DNA of 64,000 nucleotides from Iodobacter ciconiae. Lineage in GTDB: Bacteria > Pseudomonadota > Gammaproteobacteria > Burkholderiales > Chitinibacteraceae. The stretch spans positions 2,170,001 through 2,234,000 of the forward strand of contig NZ_CP034433.1 in NCBI RefSeq assembly GCF_003952345.1, given 5' to 3'. Below are positions 39,684 to 48,870 of this stretch, piece after piece; positions within the stretch are counted from its first letter, which is position 1, and every line of letters begins with the position of its first letter. The translations under genes and the position numbers were made by a program. The notes under the pieces were generated by a model. That model saw only the letters and a program-made list of their open reading frames with translations. It had not been told where the DNA came from and made no database searches.

Positions 39684-41450
39684 TTATTTCCATTCTTTTA
39701 GTTTATTAAAGGAATCGATAACGGCTTTTGGAATCATCGCCTCAATAGGTTTGGAGTTTTTTTTTGTGGCAATTATTTCCGCCAAAAACCCTGCATACGA
39801 TGCCTTCGATGATCTCATCAACTCTACTAACTGAACATTGTTCAACTTTTGGATTTCGGCAGTCTTAGCGGCAATATATTTTGGTTTTTCACTCCCTTTA
39901 GTTTCTGTCTTGACTAAAGCTTCAACAATTTCATCTCTAATGTTTTGAACATTAACCAGCTCTGCTTCAATATCATTTCCTGAACTTAAGAAGTTGAGGC
40001 TAAAATTATTGTCACTCAACGTCAGTTTCTTCTCTTCGATTATCTTTTTAATCTGAGATTTGATCTCTTTTTCCGTATTCCCATCATTGTCACTAACAAT
40101 ACAAACAGGAATCCCAAAGCTTAAGGCCATTTTCACAAAAGGCGCATAATTCTTCCCACCGACACTGATACAGTTAACCCCAGAGGCAAATGCAGATCTT
40201 TTAAAGAAAACTGAAAACATAGCAGGAATCAACTGCTCTTCAGTAACACCTTCAAACAATATTATCGCTTTAGAAAAAAGCAACTCTCCTCGGAAACGCA
40301 TTACTTCTCTGTGGAGCATATTAATTTCTTCAGCATCCAAACCAGGAATCAATTCTGTAGCAACTACTTTCCCTGATGATCGAACCAATCCTCGTAGGTT
40401 TTCTAGGTTTGATATTCCAATTACATAGGGAGAGTGAGTGCTAATAATGACTTGGCCAGAACTGCTTTGCAGTTGTTCAAACAAGGTTCTTTGAGCATTG
40501 GGGTGCAAATGAGCTTCAGGCTCCTCTGCGGCAATGATGGGAAAAAACGGCTCTTTTTCGTCATCATGTGTCTTAGCCATCAATTCTATAAAGGCCTTAA
40601 CCGTCAACATTGATGCCCAACTCCGAGTTCCCATGCCATGATATTCCATGGAAAATGAACTCTTGTCCGTTTCACCGAAATGAACACCGAAACGTTTAGA
40701 TAAATCTCTGATTTTTTTAGGAAAAGGAGTTAATTCTGTCTTGCCTGCACCATCAAAAGATTGATTTAACGTGTCCAAATGCTCTTTAAGCTTGTTTAAT
40801 GGCGCGCTTTTTTCGATGGCTTGCTTATTAATAGCCGCGACCAACTCTTCTAACTCAGCAACATCCTTGGCATCGTATTCAACGCTAGCCAAAACCCTGC
40901 CAATAAACGAGGACTTTTCTTTAAGTTCACTATGAATGTCACGTTGCGCATCAATCGAAATGAAGGGGATTGCATCTAGGCGTTTCAAGAATTTATTTTT
41001 TGGGTCTACTTTTACAACTTGCCACCCATCAAGAGCAGGCCACGCATTCAGATGGAAGCGTTCAATGTTGAAGCCTCCTTTGATTTTATCTGGCTTGGCA
41101 ATAGTTCTTAGAGCGAAGTACTGCCGACCACTTGTATCTGATTGGACTGTATCGCCAAAAACATCAACCCATTTATCTTCAAACTGGCCAGGCTTACCAG
41201 TTTTGTCGAGAGCAATGATGCGAAGGTCGATGGTTATACTATCCTTCTGCTGATCCGTCGCACTGATATGAAAGTCTTCATCTGATAAAAATCGAGAGTA
41301 ATCACCCAGCGCCAATTGCAAGGCCTTGATTACCGAAGTTTTCCCAGCATTATTCTGTCCAAAAAGGACAGTAACTCGTGGGAGAGAAACTTCGGTGTTT
41401 TCTATACCACGGAAACCACAAATTCGTACGACATCAACTTGAATACTCAT
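39684..41450 (-). CDS. OLD-family ATPase/TOPRIM nuclease, GajA-like (class 2 OLD)
   Basis: 588 aa, close to the length of GajA. The N-terminal ABC-type ATPase has Walker A FGQNNAGKTS (residues 30-39), Walker B AAEEPEAHLHP and the switch region ISTHSPYVIG. The C-terminal TOPRIM domain has FEGVTEEQ (E400, E404) and SDNDGN (D454, D456), the metal-binding residues. Class 2 OLD proteins next to a UvrD-type helicase are Gabija nicking nucleases controlled by nucleotide. Its ATG overlaps the end of hsdS (ATGA-type junction), so it is translationally coupled to the RM specificity gene. Confidence 0.87.
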   Translation of the reverse strand: MSIQVDVVRICGFRGIENTEVSLPRVTVLFGQNNAGKTSVIKALQLALGDYSRFLSDEDFHISATDQQKDSITIDLRIIALDKTGKPGQFEDKWVDVFGDTVQSDTSGRQYFALRTIAKPDKIKGGFNIERFHLNAWPALDGWQVVKVDPKNKFLKRLDAIPFISIDAQRDIHSELKEKSSFIGRVLASVEYDAKDVAELEELVAAINKQAIEKSAPLNKLKEHLDTLNQSFDGAGKTELTPFPKKIRDLSKRFGVHFGETDKSSFSMEYHGMGTRSWASMLTVKAFIELMAKTHDDEKEPFFPIIAAEEPEAHLHPNAQRTLFEQLQSSSGQVIISTHSPYVIGISNLENLRGLVRSSGKVVATELIPGLDAEEINMLHREVMRFRGELLFSKAIILFEGVTEEQLIPAMFSVFFKRSAFASGVNCISVGGKNYAPFVKMALSFGIPVCIVSDNDGNTEKEIKSQIKKIIEEKKLTLSDNNFSLNFLSSGNDIEAELVNVQNIRDEIVEALVKTETKGSEKPKYIAAKTAEIQKLNNVQLVELMRSSKASYAGFLAEIIATKKNSKPIEAMIPKAVIDSFNKLKEWK

Positions 41451-42655
41451 TTATGATTCTCCATAACTTTGACACGTACCTTGCCTGTCAACAATTGTTG
41501 CATCAGGGCTTTTTTCTCTTGTTTCAGGCCGTCGAGCTGGGATTGCAGGGTTTCGATTTCTTGGTCGGCAGCAGATAGAATAGATGCGATCTTTCCCTGT
41601 TCCTTAATCGATGGCAGTAAAAAAGGGAATCCACAAAGTGCATCAAACCCCACTGAATCACGGACCGAGCCCTGTGTACTTCCATTAATGCGCTGCTGAG
41701 CTTCGTTTGACTGCATCCAATTCAAAAAATAATCAGAATTCAATTGATCTGGATTGATACTAAAAACAACATACATTGGACTGAGCAATCCCTCTTCAAA
41801 GCGATCCAACCGTGAAAAAGAACCAACATTCAGTCGAGATGGGTTATAGCCAAACTGGCCTTTTTTCACAATTTTGTAGTTTGATACATCATCGCTTGCG
41901 ACTCGTTTTGAAAACTGCTCTTCAGGCAGCACGAAACCGCTATGGTTTGTAATGCTTAAAACGCGATCGATTAAGTTGGAACGGTTTCTTGCCTTTTCTT
42001 CATAAAGCACCGCTTTTAAATGAATACGTTTCCATTTTCCCTCAAACCCCGGAAAGCGTTTTTTGCCGGTGAGCAGTTGTTGCATCAGGGCCTTTTTCTG
42101 CTGGCGGGCGAGGTCGAGCAGGCGCTCGGTGGTGGCGATGGCCTGATCCCAAGTCGAGAGGATTTGGGCGATTTTCTTTTGTTCTGCCAGTGGTGGTGTC
42201 GATATTCTGTAATGTTTTAACTCGCCAGAGTTAAGGTTTGGTTTTCCCCCGCCTGCACATAAACGATTAACTTCATTAATTCCAATTTCAGAATTTATGT
42301 GAGTGGCCAAATAAAATGAATCTAATAAATTTTCTTTAGGTCGTGCAATTAGTGTTGTGAAGGTCAGTGCGCCTTCAAATTCTTGAGGTACTACGCAGGC
42401 TTCACCGATGTTAGATCCGGTTCTTACTGCAACAACATCACCTCGTCTAACCATTTTTGATTTGTTACTTTTTGCGAAATCCTCATCAATAAATACCACC
42501 GAGCTAGAGTCGAAATAATTTCTCTTAATGTTCTGATTCCGAATTAACTTAACTCCAGATGGCCGCATGAATGGAGTAACGGAAATAGCTAAGCCAACTG
42601 AAATTTTTTCGCAAACATCATCAAGCTCTTTTGCAAGCCATCCCTTAGGCAACAT
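41447..42655 (-). CDS. hsdS: Type I restriction-modification specificity subunit
   Basis: 402 aa with the standard two-repeat S-subunit plan: TRD1 (~1-150), conserved coiled coil ending QQKKALMQQLLTGKKRFPG, TRD2 (~210-340), and a second coiled coil ending KQEKKALMQQLLTGKVRV. The duplicated KKALMQQLLTGK segment is a hallmark of HsdS. It sets the bipartite DNA target. The ATG at 42655 (MLPKGWLAKEL) overlaps the hsdM stop by about 11 bases; an in-frame upstream ATG lies inside hsdM and gives non-family sequence. It runs directly into the OLD nuclease gene with a 4-base overlap. Confidence 0.94.
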   Translation of the reverse strand: MLPKGWLAKELDDVCEKISVGLAISVTPFMRPSGVKLIRNQNIKRNYFDSSSVVFIDEDFAKSNKSKMVRRGDVVAVRTGSNIGEACVVPQEFEGALTFTTLIARPKENLLDSFYLATHINSEIGINEVNRLCAGGGKPNLNSGELKHYRISTPPLAEQKKIAQILSTWDQAIATTERLLDLARQQKKALMQQLLTGKKRFPGFEGKWKRIHLKAVLYEEKARNRSNLIDRVLSITNHSGFVLPEEQFSKRVASDDVSNYKIVKKGQFGYNPSRLNVGSFSRLDRFEEGLLSPMYVVFSINPDQLNSDYFLNWMQSNEAQQRINGSTQGSVRDSVGFDALCGFPFLLPSIKEQGKIASILSAADQEIETLQSQLDGLKQEKKALMQQLLTGKVRVKVMENHK

Positions 42656-44168
42656 AACCCAGCTCCTGCAAATACTTCGACATCTCGGTTTCCAGCACAT
42701 TCAATTGCACTTTCAGCTGCTCACGCTCGGCACGCACCGCTAGCAGGTCGATTTCGGTTTCTTCTTCAAAAGTATCCACGTAGCGCGGAATATTCAGGTT
42801 GAAGTCGTTGTCTTTGATCTCGTCAAAACTGGCCACATAGGCGTATTTTTCTATATTCACGCCATCGCGGTAGGTGGCGACCACCTTGGCGATATTGTCA
42901 TCCGTCAGCACATTCTGGTTTTTACCGGCTTTGAATTCGCGGCTGGCGTCGATAAAAATCACATTGGTATCTGATTTTTCTTTAGAAAAAATCAGAATTG
43001 CTGCCGGGATGCCAGTGCCGTAAAACAGTTTTTCTGGCAGGCCGATCACCGCATCAAGCAGGTTTTCTTCGATCAGCTTTTGCCGGATGGCACCTTCAGT
43101 GCCACCACGAAACAGCACGCCATGCGGCACCACCACGCCCATGCGGCCGGTACCGGGTTTGAGTGTTTCGATCATATGCAGAATAAAGGCGTAATCGCCC
43201 TTGGTTTTGGGAGGAATACCACGGCGGTAGCGGTCGAATTTATCGTTCTCCGCATCATCATGGCCCCATTTTTCTAAGGAAAACGGCGGGTTGGCGGTCA
43301 CGATGTCAAACAGCATCAAATCACCGTTTTTATCCAGCAATTTGGGGTTGCGAATGGTGTCGCCCCATTCGATTTTATGGTTGTCTTCGCCATGCAAAAA
43401 CATATTCATCTTGGCCAGCGACCAGGTCGAGCCAATAGCTTCCTGTCCGTACAGTGCGTAGTTCTTGCTACCGTGATTGCTCACCACCTTGCGGCCACAC
43501 TTCATTAATAGCGATGCCGAGCCGCAGGCTGGATCGCAAATGGTGTCACCCGGCTGCGGATCAAGCAGCTCGGCAATCAGCTCAGAAATTTCTGGAGGAG
43601 TGTAAAATTCGCCCGCCTTTTGGCCACCGCTGGCGGCGAAGTTTTTGATCAAAAATTCATAGCCATTACCGATAATATCCAGTGCACCGACACGGCTTGG
43701 CTTAAGGTTGAGTTCGGGCTTGGCAAAGTCTTCCAAAAGATGGCGCAAGATGGTATTTTTCTGTTTTTCTTCACCCAGCTTGTCGGTGTTAAAGCTGATG
43801 TCCTGAAACACGCTTTTGCCTGCATCTTTAAGCTTGGTGCCGTTGGCTTCTTCAATCGCGTGCAGTGCCTGATCAATACGCTCGCCATTACCCGGCTCGT
43901 GGCGGTGTTCGTACAGCACGTAAAAGCTGGCCTGAGCAGGCAGCACAAAACGCTCGTTCTTGAGCATTTCTGTAATCAGCTCCGGCTCGTCGCCGTATTC
44001 TGCCTGGTAGCCGTCATAGTGATCCTGCCAGACGTCCGAGATATATTTCAGAAACAGCATGGTGAGCACGAAGTCTTTGTAGGTATCGGCGCTAATCGTG
44101 CCGCGAAAGGTATCGCAAGCCGCCCATAGTGCTTTGTTGATATCGTCTTGATTAATCTGATCACTCAT
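42645..44168 (-). CDS. hsdM: Type I restriction-modification DNA methyltransferase (N6-adenine)
   Basis: 507 aa. The N-terminal HsdM_N domain (~5-150) is followed by the N6-adenine methyltransferase domain with SAM motif CDPACGSASLL (D212 onwards) and catalytic NPPF (N293). It methylates the host sites chosen by HsdS and is part of the restriction complex. AAGGAA lies upstream of the ATG and overlaps the end of a 36-aa ORF. Length and motifs are those of complete HsdM proteins. Confidence 0.96.
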   Translation of the reverse strand: MSDQINQDDINKALWAACDTFRGTISADTYKDFVLTMLFLKYISDVWQDHYDGYQAEYGDEPELITEMLKNERFVLPAQASFYVLYEHRHEPGNGERIDQALHAIEEANGTKLKDAGKSVFQDISFNTDKLGEEKQKNTILRHLLEDFAKPELNLKPSRVGALDIIGNGYEFLIKNFAASGGQKAGEFYTPPEISELIAELLDPQPGDTICDPACGSASLLMKCGRKVVSNHGSKNYALYGQEAIGSTWSLAKMNMFLHGEDNHKIEWGDTIRNPKLLDKNGDLMLFDIVTANPPFSLEKWGHDDAENDKFDRYRRGIPPKTKGDYAFILHMIETLKPGTGRMGVVVPHGVLFRGGTEGAIRQKLIEENLLDAVIGLPEKLFYGTGIPAAILIFSKEKSDTNVIFIDASREFKAGKNQNVLTDDNIAKVVATYRDGVNIEKYAYVASFDEIKDNDFNLNIPRYVDTFEEETEIDLLAVRAEREQLKVQLNVLETEMSKYLQELGYVA

Positions 44169-44171
44169 TTT

Positions 44172-44282
44172 TTATTCCTTGTCAGATGGATATGCCCGCT
44201 TTTTTGCGGCTGATTCCAATTGTTTGATGCTTTGTTCGGGCGTTGGCAGGTTTTCTGGCATGAATTGAAGTTGCTCATTCAT
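44172..44282 (-). CDS. 36-aa ORF between half-HsdS and hsdM
   Basis: A small frame starting MNEQLQFMPENLP and ending KKRAYPSDKE, stop 3 bases before the hsdM start. It has an excellent ribosome binding site (GTGGAGGAATCAAT then ATG), better than that of hsdM. It is rich in Glu, Gln and Lys with a predicted short helix and no membrane segment. I recognise no family. It could be a leader peptide coupling translation into hsdM, or a small regulatory or structural partner of the methylase. Confidence 0.55.
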   Translation of the reverse strand: MNEQLQFMPENLPTPEQSIKQLESAAKKRAYPSDKE

Positions 44283-44296
44283 ATTGATTCCTCCAC

Positions 44297-44878
44297 TTAT
44301 TTCAATAAGCCATTAGCAATGGATGTCAGCAACTGCTCGCCATTACGGCGTAGTTGCTCAATCAATTGCAATTCTTGTTTAATCGTATTAGCGAGTTTGA
44401 TAATGATCTGCTGCTTATTTAGCGGAGGAATTGCAATAGGTGTTGCCTCCAAAGCGCTGCGTTTAATCGCCTTGGTCAATGTGCCCTCTGAATTAAGGTC
44501 GAAATATCTTTGGCTGGGCTGCTGATTCAGAAACCAGCACAGATACTCAGGCAGGATGCCGTGATGGGTAACTCGCACCACAAAAAAGTGCGGCGCAGCA
44601 ACAGCCAGCTTACCCATAGTCGTGAGCGTGTCATCAATCAGCACCGCGTAATTATGACTGCCACGGGCAGCAACCAGAATATCACCCACCTGCAGCCAAT
44701 CATCACGGCGGCCTGCCGGCTCAGTTTCAACACACTCAGCCCAGCTCACACCTTGCTGTGGCGAGGCATCTTTCATTTGCACAGCAATGACGCCTGAGCC
44801 CGGAGACTCTGGAACCTTGCCCCGGAAGGGATGGCCAGCGGCAATGTTAGCGAGATCAGAAAGTGATTGTAGCTGCAT
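44297..44878 (-). CDS. Half-size HsdS-like protein (single target-recognition domain)
   Basis: 193 aa, about half of a normal S subunit. It begins MQLQSLSDLANIAAGHPFRG, has TRD-like features (GDILVAARGSHNYAVLID, PEYLCWFLNQQ), then a single conserved helix (IPPLNKQQIIIKLANTIKQELQL region) and stop. Half-S proteins can dimerise to recognise palindromic-type bipartite targets. It is the first gene of the defence operon, ahead of the 36-aa ORF and hsdM, while a full hsdS follows hsdM. A good sigma-70-like promoter lies directly upstream. Confidence 0.8.
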   Translation of the reverse strand: MQLQSLSDLANIAAGHPFRGKVPESPGSGVIAVQMKDASPQQGVSWAECVETEPAGRRDDWLQVGDILVAARGSHNYAVLIDDTLTTMGKLAVAAPHFFVVRVTHHGILPEYLCWFLNQQPSQRYFDLNSEGTLTKAIKRSALEATPIAIPPLNKQQIIIKLANTIKQELQLIEQLRRNGEQLLTSIANGLLK

Positions 44879-44908
44879 ACTCTGCGTGTTTCATAAGCGA
44901 TGCTGCAC

Positions 44909-44937
44909 AATATCTACTCTTTAACAATTACTGTCAA
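44909..44937 (-). promoter_or_regulatory. Sigma-70-type promoter of the defence operon
   Basis: Minus strand TTGACA (44932-44937), 17-base spacer, GATATT (44909-44914), about 30 bases upstream of the half-HsdS start. Confidence 0.6.
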
Positions 44938-45122
44938 CCACAAAGTTGTATTAACGTTACTGCATAAAAAAACCACACTAAAAAGCGTGGCTATCGGGTA
45001 ATAAACCAGAATAATCAAATATATGAGTGGATCTTCGCAGCTCGAGTGAATTGGTATACCAAGACTCACGTCCAAACATACATCATAAATAGAGATATGC
45101 TTTTATTATCGATAAGTGCTTT

Positions 45123-45422
45123 TTATTGATGAAGCTGCCAGCGTGCAGTCAGGATCGGGATGCGCTTTCTTTGCTCCATGCAATCAAAATCACCCTCCTG
45201 ATACTCCCGGCAAATCCACGGTCTTTGCTCGTAGATGGTACACATCATGGTGTGCCGATCCAGTGCCGCGCACCAGCCGTCTTCCAGCCTGTGCATAATC
45301 TCGCCGCCCCAGGCATCTTGCTCGATGTACTCTACCGGTACGGCGTCATCCCCGGCAATCAGCATCACTTCCAGCTGGCAACAACAAGCTTTACAAGTAC
45401 TGCAGGACACGGCGAAAGACAT
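45123..45422 (-). CDS. YkgJ-family cysteine-cluster protein
   Basis: 99 aa small cytosolic protein with cysteines arranged CSTCKACCCQLE near the N-terminus and later CAALD, CTIYEQRPWICREY and DCME, the pattern of the YkgJ/UPF0153 zinc- or iron-binding family. The function of the family is unknown. It stands alone between the defence operon and a repeat-rich interval. The start MSFAVSCS at 45422 fits the family. Confidence 0.85.
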   Translation of the reverse strand: MSFAVSCSTCKACCCQLEVMLIAGDDAVPVEYIEQDAWGGEIMHRLEDGWCAALDRHTMMCTIYEQRPWICREYQEGDFDCMEQRKRIPILTARWQLHQ

Positions 45423-45476
45423 AAAATTTACTCGATTGTGCGGTGTTTTATAGGGATTGCATCATTCGCAGGCTAA

Positions 45477-45525
45477 GTGAAACCCACCTGATTTGTTATG
45501 AGATTATGAGTTCGGCGGGTTTCAC
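45477..45525. repeat. Inverted repeat with GGCGGGTTTCAC arms
   Basis: GTGAAACCCACC (45477-45488) and GGCGGGTTTCAC (45514-45525), one mismatch, around a 25-base loop. Related arms recur at 49441-49495. Confidence 0.55.
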
Positions 45526-45544
45526 TCCAGCTCACTAAACAAAG

Positions 45545-45587
45545 TCAAAAAGATCTTTTTTATTAGTGCCTTCGGCACGTTGATTTA
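45545..45587 (+). repeat. Dispersed 40-bp repeat, copy 1
   Basis: TCAAAAAGATCTTTTT, a short spacer, then AGTGCCTTCGGCACGTTGAT. The reverse complement occurs at 50574-50612 with only a small difference in the spacer. It contains a GTGCC-TTC-GGCAC hairpin and an AAAAAGATCTTTTT palindrome. Confidence 0.8.
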
Positions 45588-45592
45588 GATGC

Positions 45593-45621
45593 GGGAGTCC
45601 CCCGCGTGGGGGCTCCCTTTC
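45593..45621 (+). repeat. Strong GC-rich hairpin in the intergenic region
   Basis: GGGAG(T)CCCCC / GGGGGCTCCC around GCGT, followed by TTTCTT. It could act as a terminator on the plus strand. No upstream plus-strand gene is evident. Confidence 0.45.
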
Positions 45622-45929
45622 TTGAACAACCAGAAATCCTAGTACGCAAAGAAGGCCGCCCCAACCAGCACGAAGGCCTGCGAACAATCGAGACGGCGCG
45701 GGACTCACTTCGCTCGCTCAAACAACATCAAAGAAACCCCGCCCTGCTTGTTTCTCGTGTCACGGCTTCAGGGGGATTTTAGCCCCGTGCGACTAGCCGT
45801 GATAAAAAACCAGATTAGTCCATTTGATAATGCCTAAAATCCACAGAAAATAGCTTAATTCAACACCTGTTTTTCTGCCGTGAAACTCTGTGTTCTCTGT
45901 GCCCTCTGTATTTTAAGACTTGGGTTTTG
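45622..45929. other. Repeat-bearing intergenic region before pat
   Basis: About 300 bases with no gene. It contains further short palindromic segments and, at about 45878-45928, a diverged half of the CACGGAG-type palindromic repeat seen between aceF and lpdA (CCGTGAAACTCTGTGTTCTC... ending in ACTTGGGTTTT). Confidence 0.6.
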
Positions 45930-48605
45930 CTATAGCTCCTTCACTACCCACTTCAAGCCATTGTCTTCCGGATGCGGCTGGATGGTAAAACCGAGGTGCT
46001 TCATAAAGGCCAGCATGGTTTTATTGCTGGTAAGTACTTCGCCTTCAACAACAGACAGGCCCATATCGCGGGCTGCGGTAAAAAGGGCTTCCATCAAGCG
46101 GTTGCCAAGGCCTTTGCCTTGCCAGGCATCATCGATCACCACGGCAAATTCGCAACTGTCTTTATCAGGATTAGCCGTATAACGGGCCACACCAATAATT
46201 TGCTCGCCCTGGCCTGCCTGCACAGTAGCGGCAATCGCCATTTCTCTGGCGTAATCCAGATGGGTAAAGCGCGCCAGCAGGCTTTGTGGCAAGGATTTAA
46301 GCACACTCATATAGCGGTTATAGCGCGTTTCATCGGATAGCCTGCTTACAAACTGAATCAGTAAATCGGCGTCTTCCGGGCGGATCGGGCGCAAAATCAT
46401 CGGCATGCCGGTTTTTAACTGGGTGAGCTGCATCAGATGCGACGGATAGGGATGAATCGCCATATGTGCGTAACGGCGGGCCTTTGGATCAACCGCTGCC
46501 ACAATAATGCTGGCGTCCACCGCAATCACGCCGTTTTCATCGCTAATCAGCGGGTTGATATCCAGCTGCTGAATCTGCGGTAATTCGCAGACCATTTCAG
46601 ACACCCGCAGCAGTACATTTTTAACCACCTCAATATTGACTGCAGGCTGGTTTCTGAACGACGCCAGCATTTTTTTAATCCGTGTGCGGCGAATTAAATG
46701 ATCAGCCAGATAATCATTCAGAGGGGGAAGCGATACGGCAATATCGTTAAAAACTTCTACAGCAACCCCGCCCGAGCCAAAACTAATCACCGGGCCAAAA
46801 GCCGAATCGTTAACCACGCCCACCATCAGCTCGCGGGCATGTTTTTTGCCATGCATCGGCTGCACCGTCAGGCCACGCACACGCTCAACACCCAGCTTAT
46901 CATGGGCACGGCCCAGCATTTTATTGGCCTCGCTCGCTACCGAGATCAGACTGTTTAAATTAAGCGCCACGCCGTCAATATCCGTTTTATGCATTAAATC
47001 GACAGCATCTATTTTCAGCACCACCGGCAGACCCATGCCCATGGCGGCATTCACTGCATCATCGGCACTATTGGCGCGTACAGTCATGGCCACAGGAATA
47101 TGAAAAGCCCTCAAAATTGCTTTTGATTCGATTTCATCCAGCAGGCTGCGCCCATCTGCCAGCACTTTATCAATCACCATATGCGCCGTTTCCATATCCG
47201 GCGCTTCCCACTCACCCAAGGGTGCAGGGGTTTGCAATAAAAGCTGCTGATTGTGCTGCCAGGCAGCCAGAGAATAAAACACCTCTACCGCCTGCTCTGG
47301 TGCAGAAAAGCTTGCGCATCCTGCCTTGACAAGCAATTTACGGCTGGCATCGACTTTTTTACCGCCTATCCATGCCATGAGCAGCGGCTTATCGCTGGTT
47401 TTTTTCAGCGCAATCATTGCTTCGGCAGTGCGTAAATGATCTGTCCCTGCCTGGGGGGTAAACACCACCAGTACACCATCAATATTCGGGTCTGCCAGCA
47501 GCGCTTCAACCGCCAGTTTGAACCGCTCTGGTGACGCGTCGCCCAGGATATCCACCGGATTATTACTACTGGCCTGTGCGGGCAGATTTTTAGCCAGCCA
47601 GGCCACAGTACCTGGTGCTAACTCGGGCAGCTGCACATGTAAATCACGCGCCCGGTCTACTGCCATCATCCCGGCACCGATGCCATTGGTCACAACGGCC
47701 AGACGACGGCCTTTGGTTTTAAATGTGCCATTTAATACTTTGGCGGCAGTAAATAACTGGTTAATTGAGCGTAAACGCAACACACCCGCACGCTTGAGTG
47801 CCGCATCAAACACGTCATCACGCCCGATCAGGCGCTCGGAATGGGTGCGCCCGTGCGCCACATCGTTATAGCGCCCCACTTTGAGCGCCATCACCGGTTT
47901 GGAGCGCGCCGCAGCCCGCACCGCCGACATAAAGGTGCGCGCTTCGTGCAAATCTTCGATATACAGCAAAATGCTCTGGGTTTTAGGGTCCGCCACCAGA
48001 TAATCCAGCACCTCGCCCACGTCCACATCCACGGCCGAGCCTAATGAAACCACGGAGGAAAAACCCACATCATGCGATTCAGCCCAGTCCAAAATCGCTG
48101 AAGTAATGGACGATGATTGCGATATCAAAGCCATACTGCCGTTTTTAATCTTGCCCTGATAATTGCCCGCCATTAATTTAGCGCTCACACGGCACAGACC
48201 AAAAACGGTTGGCCCGATAATACGCAGACCGTAGTGGCGTGCCCGCCCCATTATTTTTTCTAGCAGAATCTGACTTTTTTTATCTGTGCCCACAAAATCG
48301 CAAGACATAATCACGACCGCTTTAATGCCCTTTTTGCCGCTTTCTTCAATTAAATCAAGCAAAGTTTTTGCGGGTGTCGTGATAATGACTAAATCCACCA
48401 CCATCGGCACCTTTGCCAATGATTTAAATGCCGCAATTTCCAGCACCCGGTCGTGGCGCAGATTCACCGGGAATAATTTTCCCGTGTAACCACCATCAAT
48501 CAAATTGGCAAACACAGTCGTGCCCACCGCGCCGGGTGTTTCAGATGCACCCACCACCGCTACAGAGCGGGGATCAAACAAAGGAGAAAGATAGTGTGGT
48601 TTCAT
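45930..48605 (-). CDS. pat: Pat-type protein: ADP-forming acyl-CoA synthetase-like fused to GNAT acetyltransferase
   Basis: 891 aa. N-terminal CoA-binding Rossmann region (SVAVVGASETPGAVGT), succinyl-CoA-ligase-like domain, ATP-grasp region (~490-700), then a C-terminal GNAT domain (~725-891; GKGLGNRLMEALF acetyl-CoA loop). This architecture is that of YfiQ/PatZ-type protein lysine acetyltransferases, which acetylate acetyl-CoA synthetase and other enzymes using acetyl-CoA. The synthetase half is usually regulatory and inactive. It stands alone and is divergent from ppa. The start ATG at 48605 (MKPHYLSPLFDPRSVAVVG) matches relatives. Confidence 0.92.
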   Translation of the reverse strand: MKPHYLSPLFDPRSVAVVGASETPGAVGTTVFANLIDGGYTGKLFPVNLRHDRVLEIAAFKSLAKVPMVVDLVIITTPAKTLLDLIEESGKKGIKAVVIMSCDFVGTDKKSQILLEKIMGRARHYGLRIIGPTVFGLCRVSAKLMAGNYQGKIKNGSMALISQSSSITSAILDWAESHDVGFSSVVSLGSAVDVDVGEVLDYLVADPKTQSILLYIEDLHEARTFMSAVRAAARSKPVMALKVGRYNDVAHGRTHSERLIGRDDVFDAALKRAGVLRLRSINQLFTAAKVLNGTFKTKGRRLAVVTNGIGAGMMAVDRARDLHVQLPELAPGTVAWLAKNLPAQASSNNPVDILGDASPERFKLAVEALLADPNIDGVLVVFTPQAGTDHLRTAEAMIALKKTSDKPLLMAWIGGKKVDASRKLLVKAGCASFSAPEQAVEVFYSLAAWQHNQQLLLQTPAPLGEWEAPDMETAHMVIDKVLADGRSLLDEIESKAILRAFHIPVAMTVRANSADDAVNAAMGMGLPVVLKIDAVDLMHKTDIDGVALNLNSLISVASEANKMLGRAHDKLGVERVRGLTVQPMHGKKHARELMVGVVNDSAFGPVISFGSGGVAVEVFNDIAVSLPPLNDYLADHLIRRTRIKKMLASFRNQPAVNIEVVKNVLLRVSEMVCELPQIQQLDINPLISDENGVIAVDASIIVAAVDPKARRYAHMAIHPYPSHLMQLTQLKTGMPMILRPIRPEDADLLIQFVSRLSDETRYNRYMSVLKSLPQSLLARFTHLDYAREMAIAATVQAGQGEQIIGVARYTANPDKDSCEFAVVIDDAWQGKGLGNRLMEALFTAARDMGLSVVEGEVLTSNKTMLAFMKHLGFTIQPHPEDNGLKWVVKEL

Positions 48606-48870
48606 GGCTGACAGATTATAAAAGGCTGGCCTCTAGTGTATACCGCCAATCTGTTCAGCGCAGTGTAGGTATTACTTTATATTGAGGCAAATTCTCATGC
48701 ATTTATTAATACCCGCCTGTGCCAGCCGCCAGATGACCTGCCAAAGATGGGCAGCCGGAACAACATTGCTTAAGCGCATAGATACAAAATACCTGCGGGC
48801 AATGATGCATGCACCCGCTGCAAGCCTTATAATTGCCGCCGTTCTCAATTGAAACTATGGAATTTATCCG

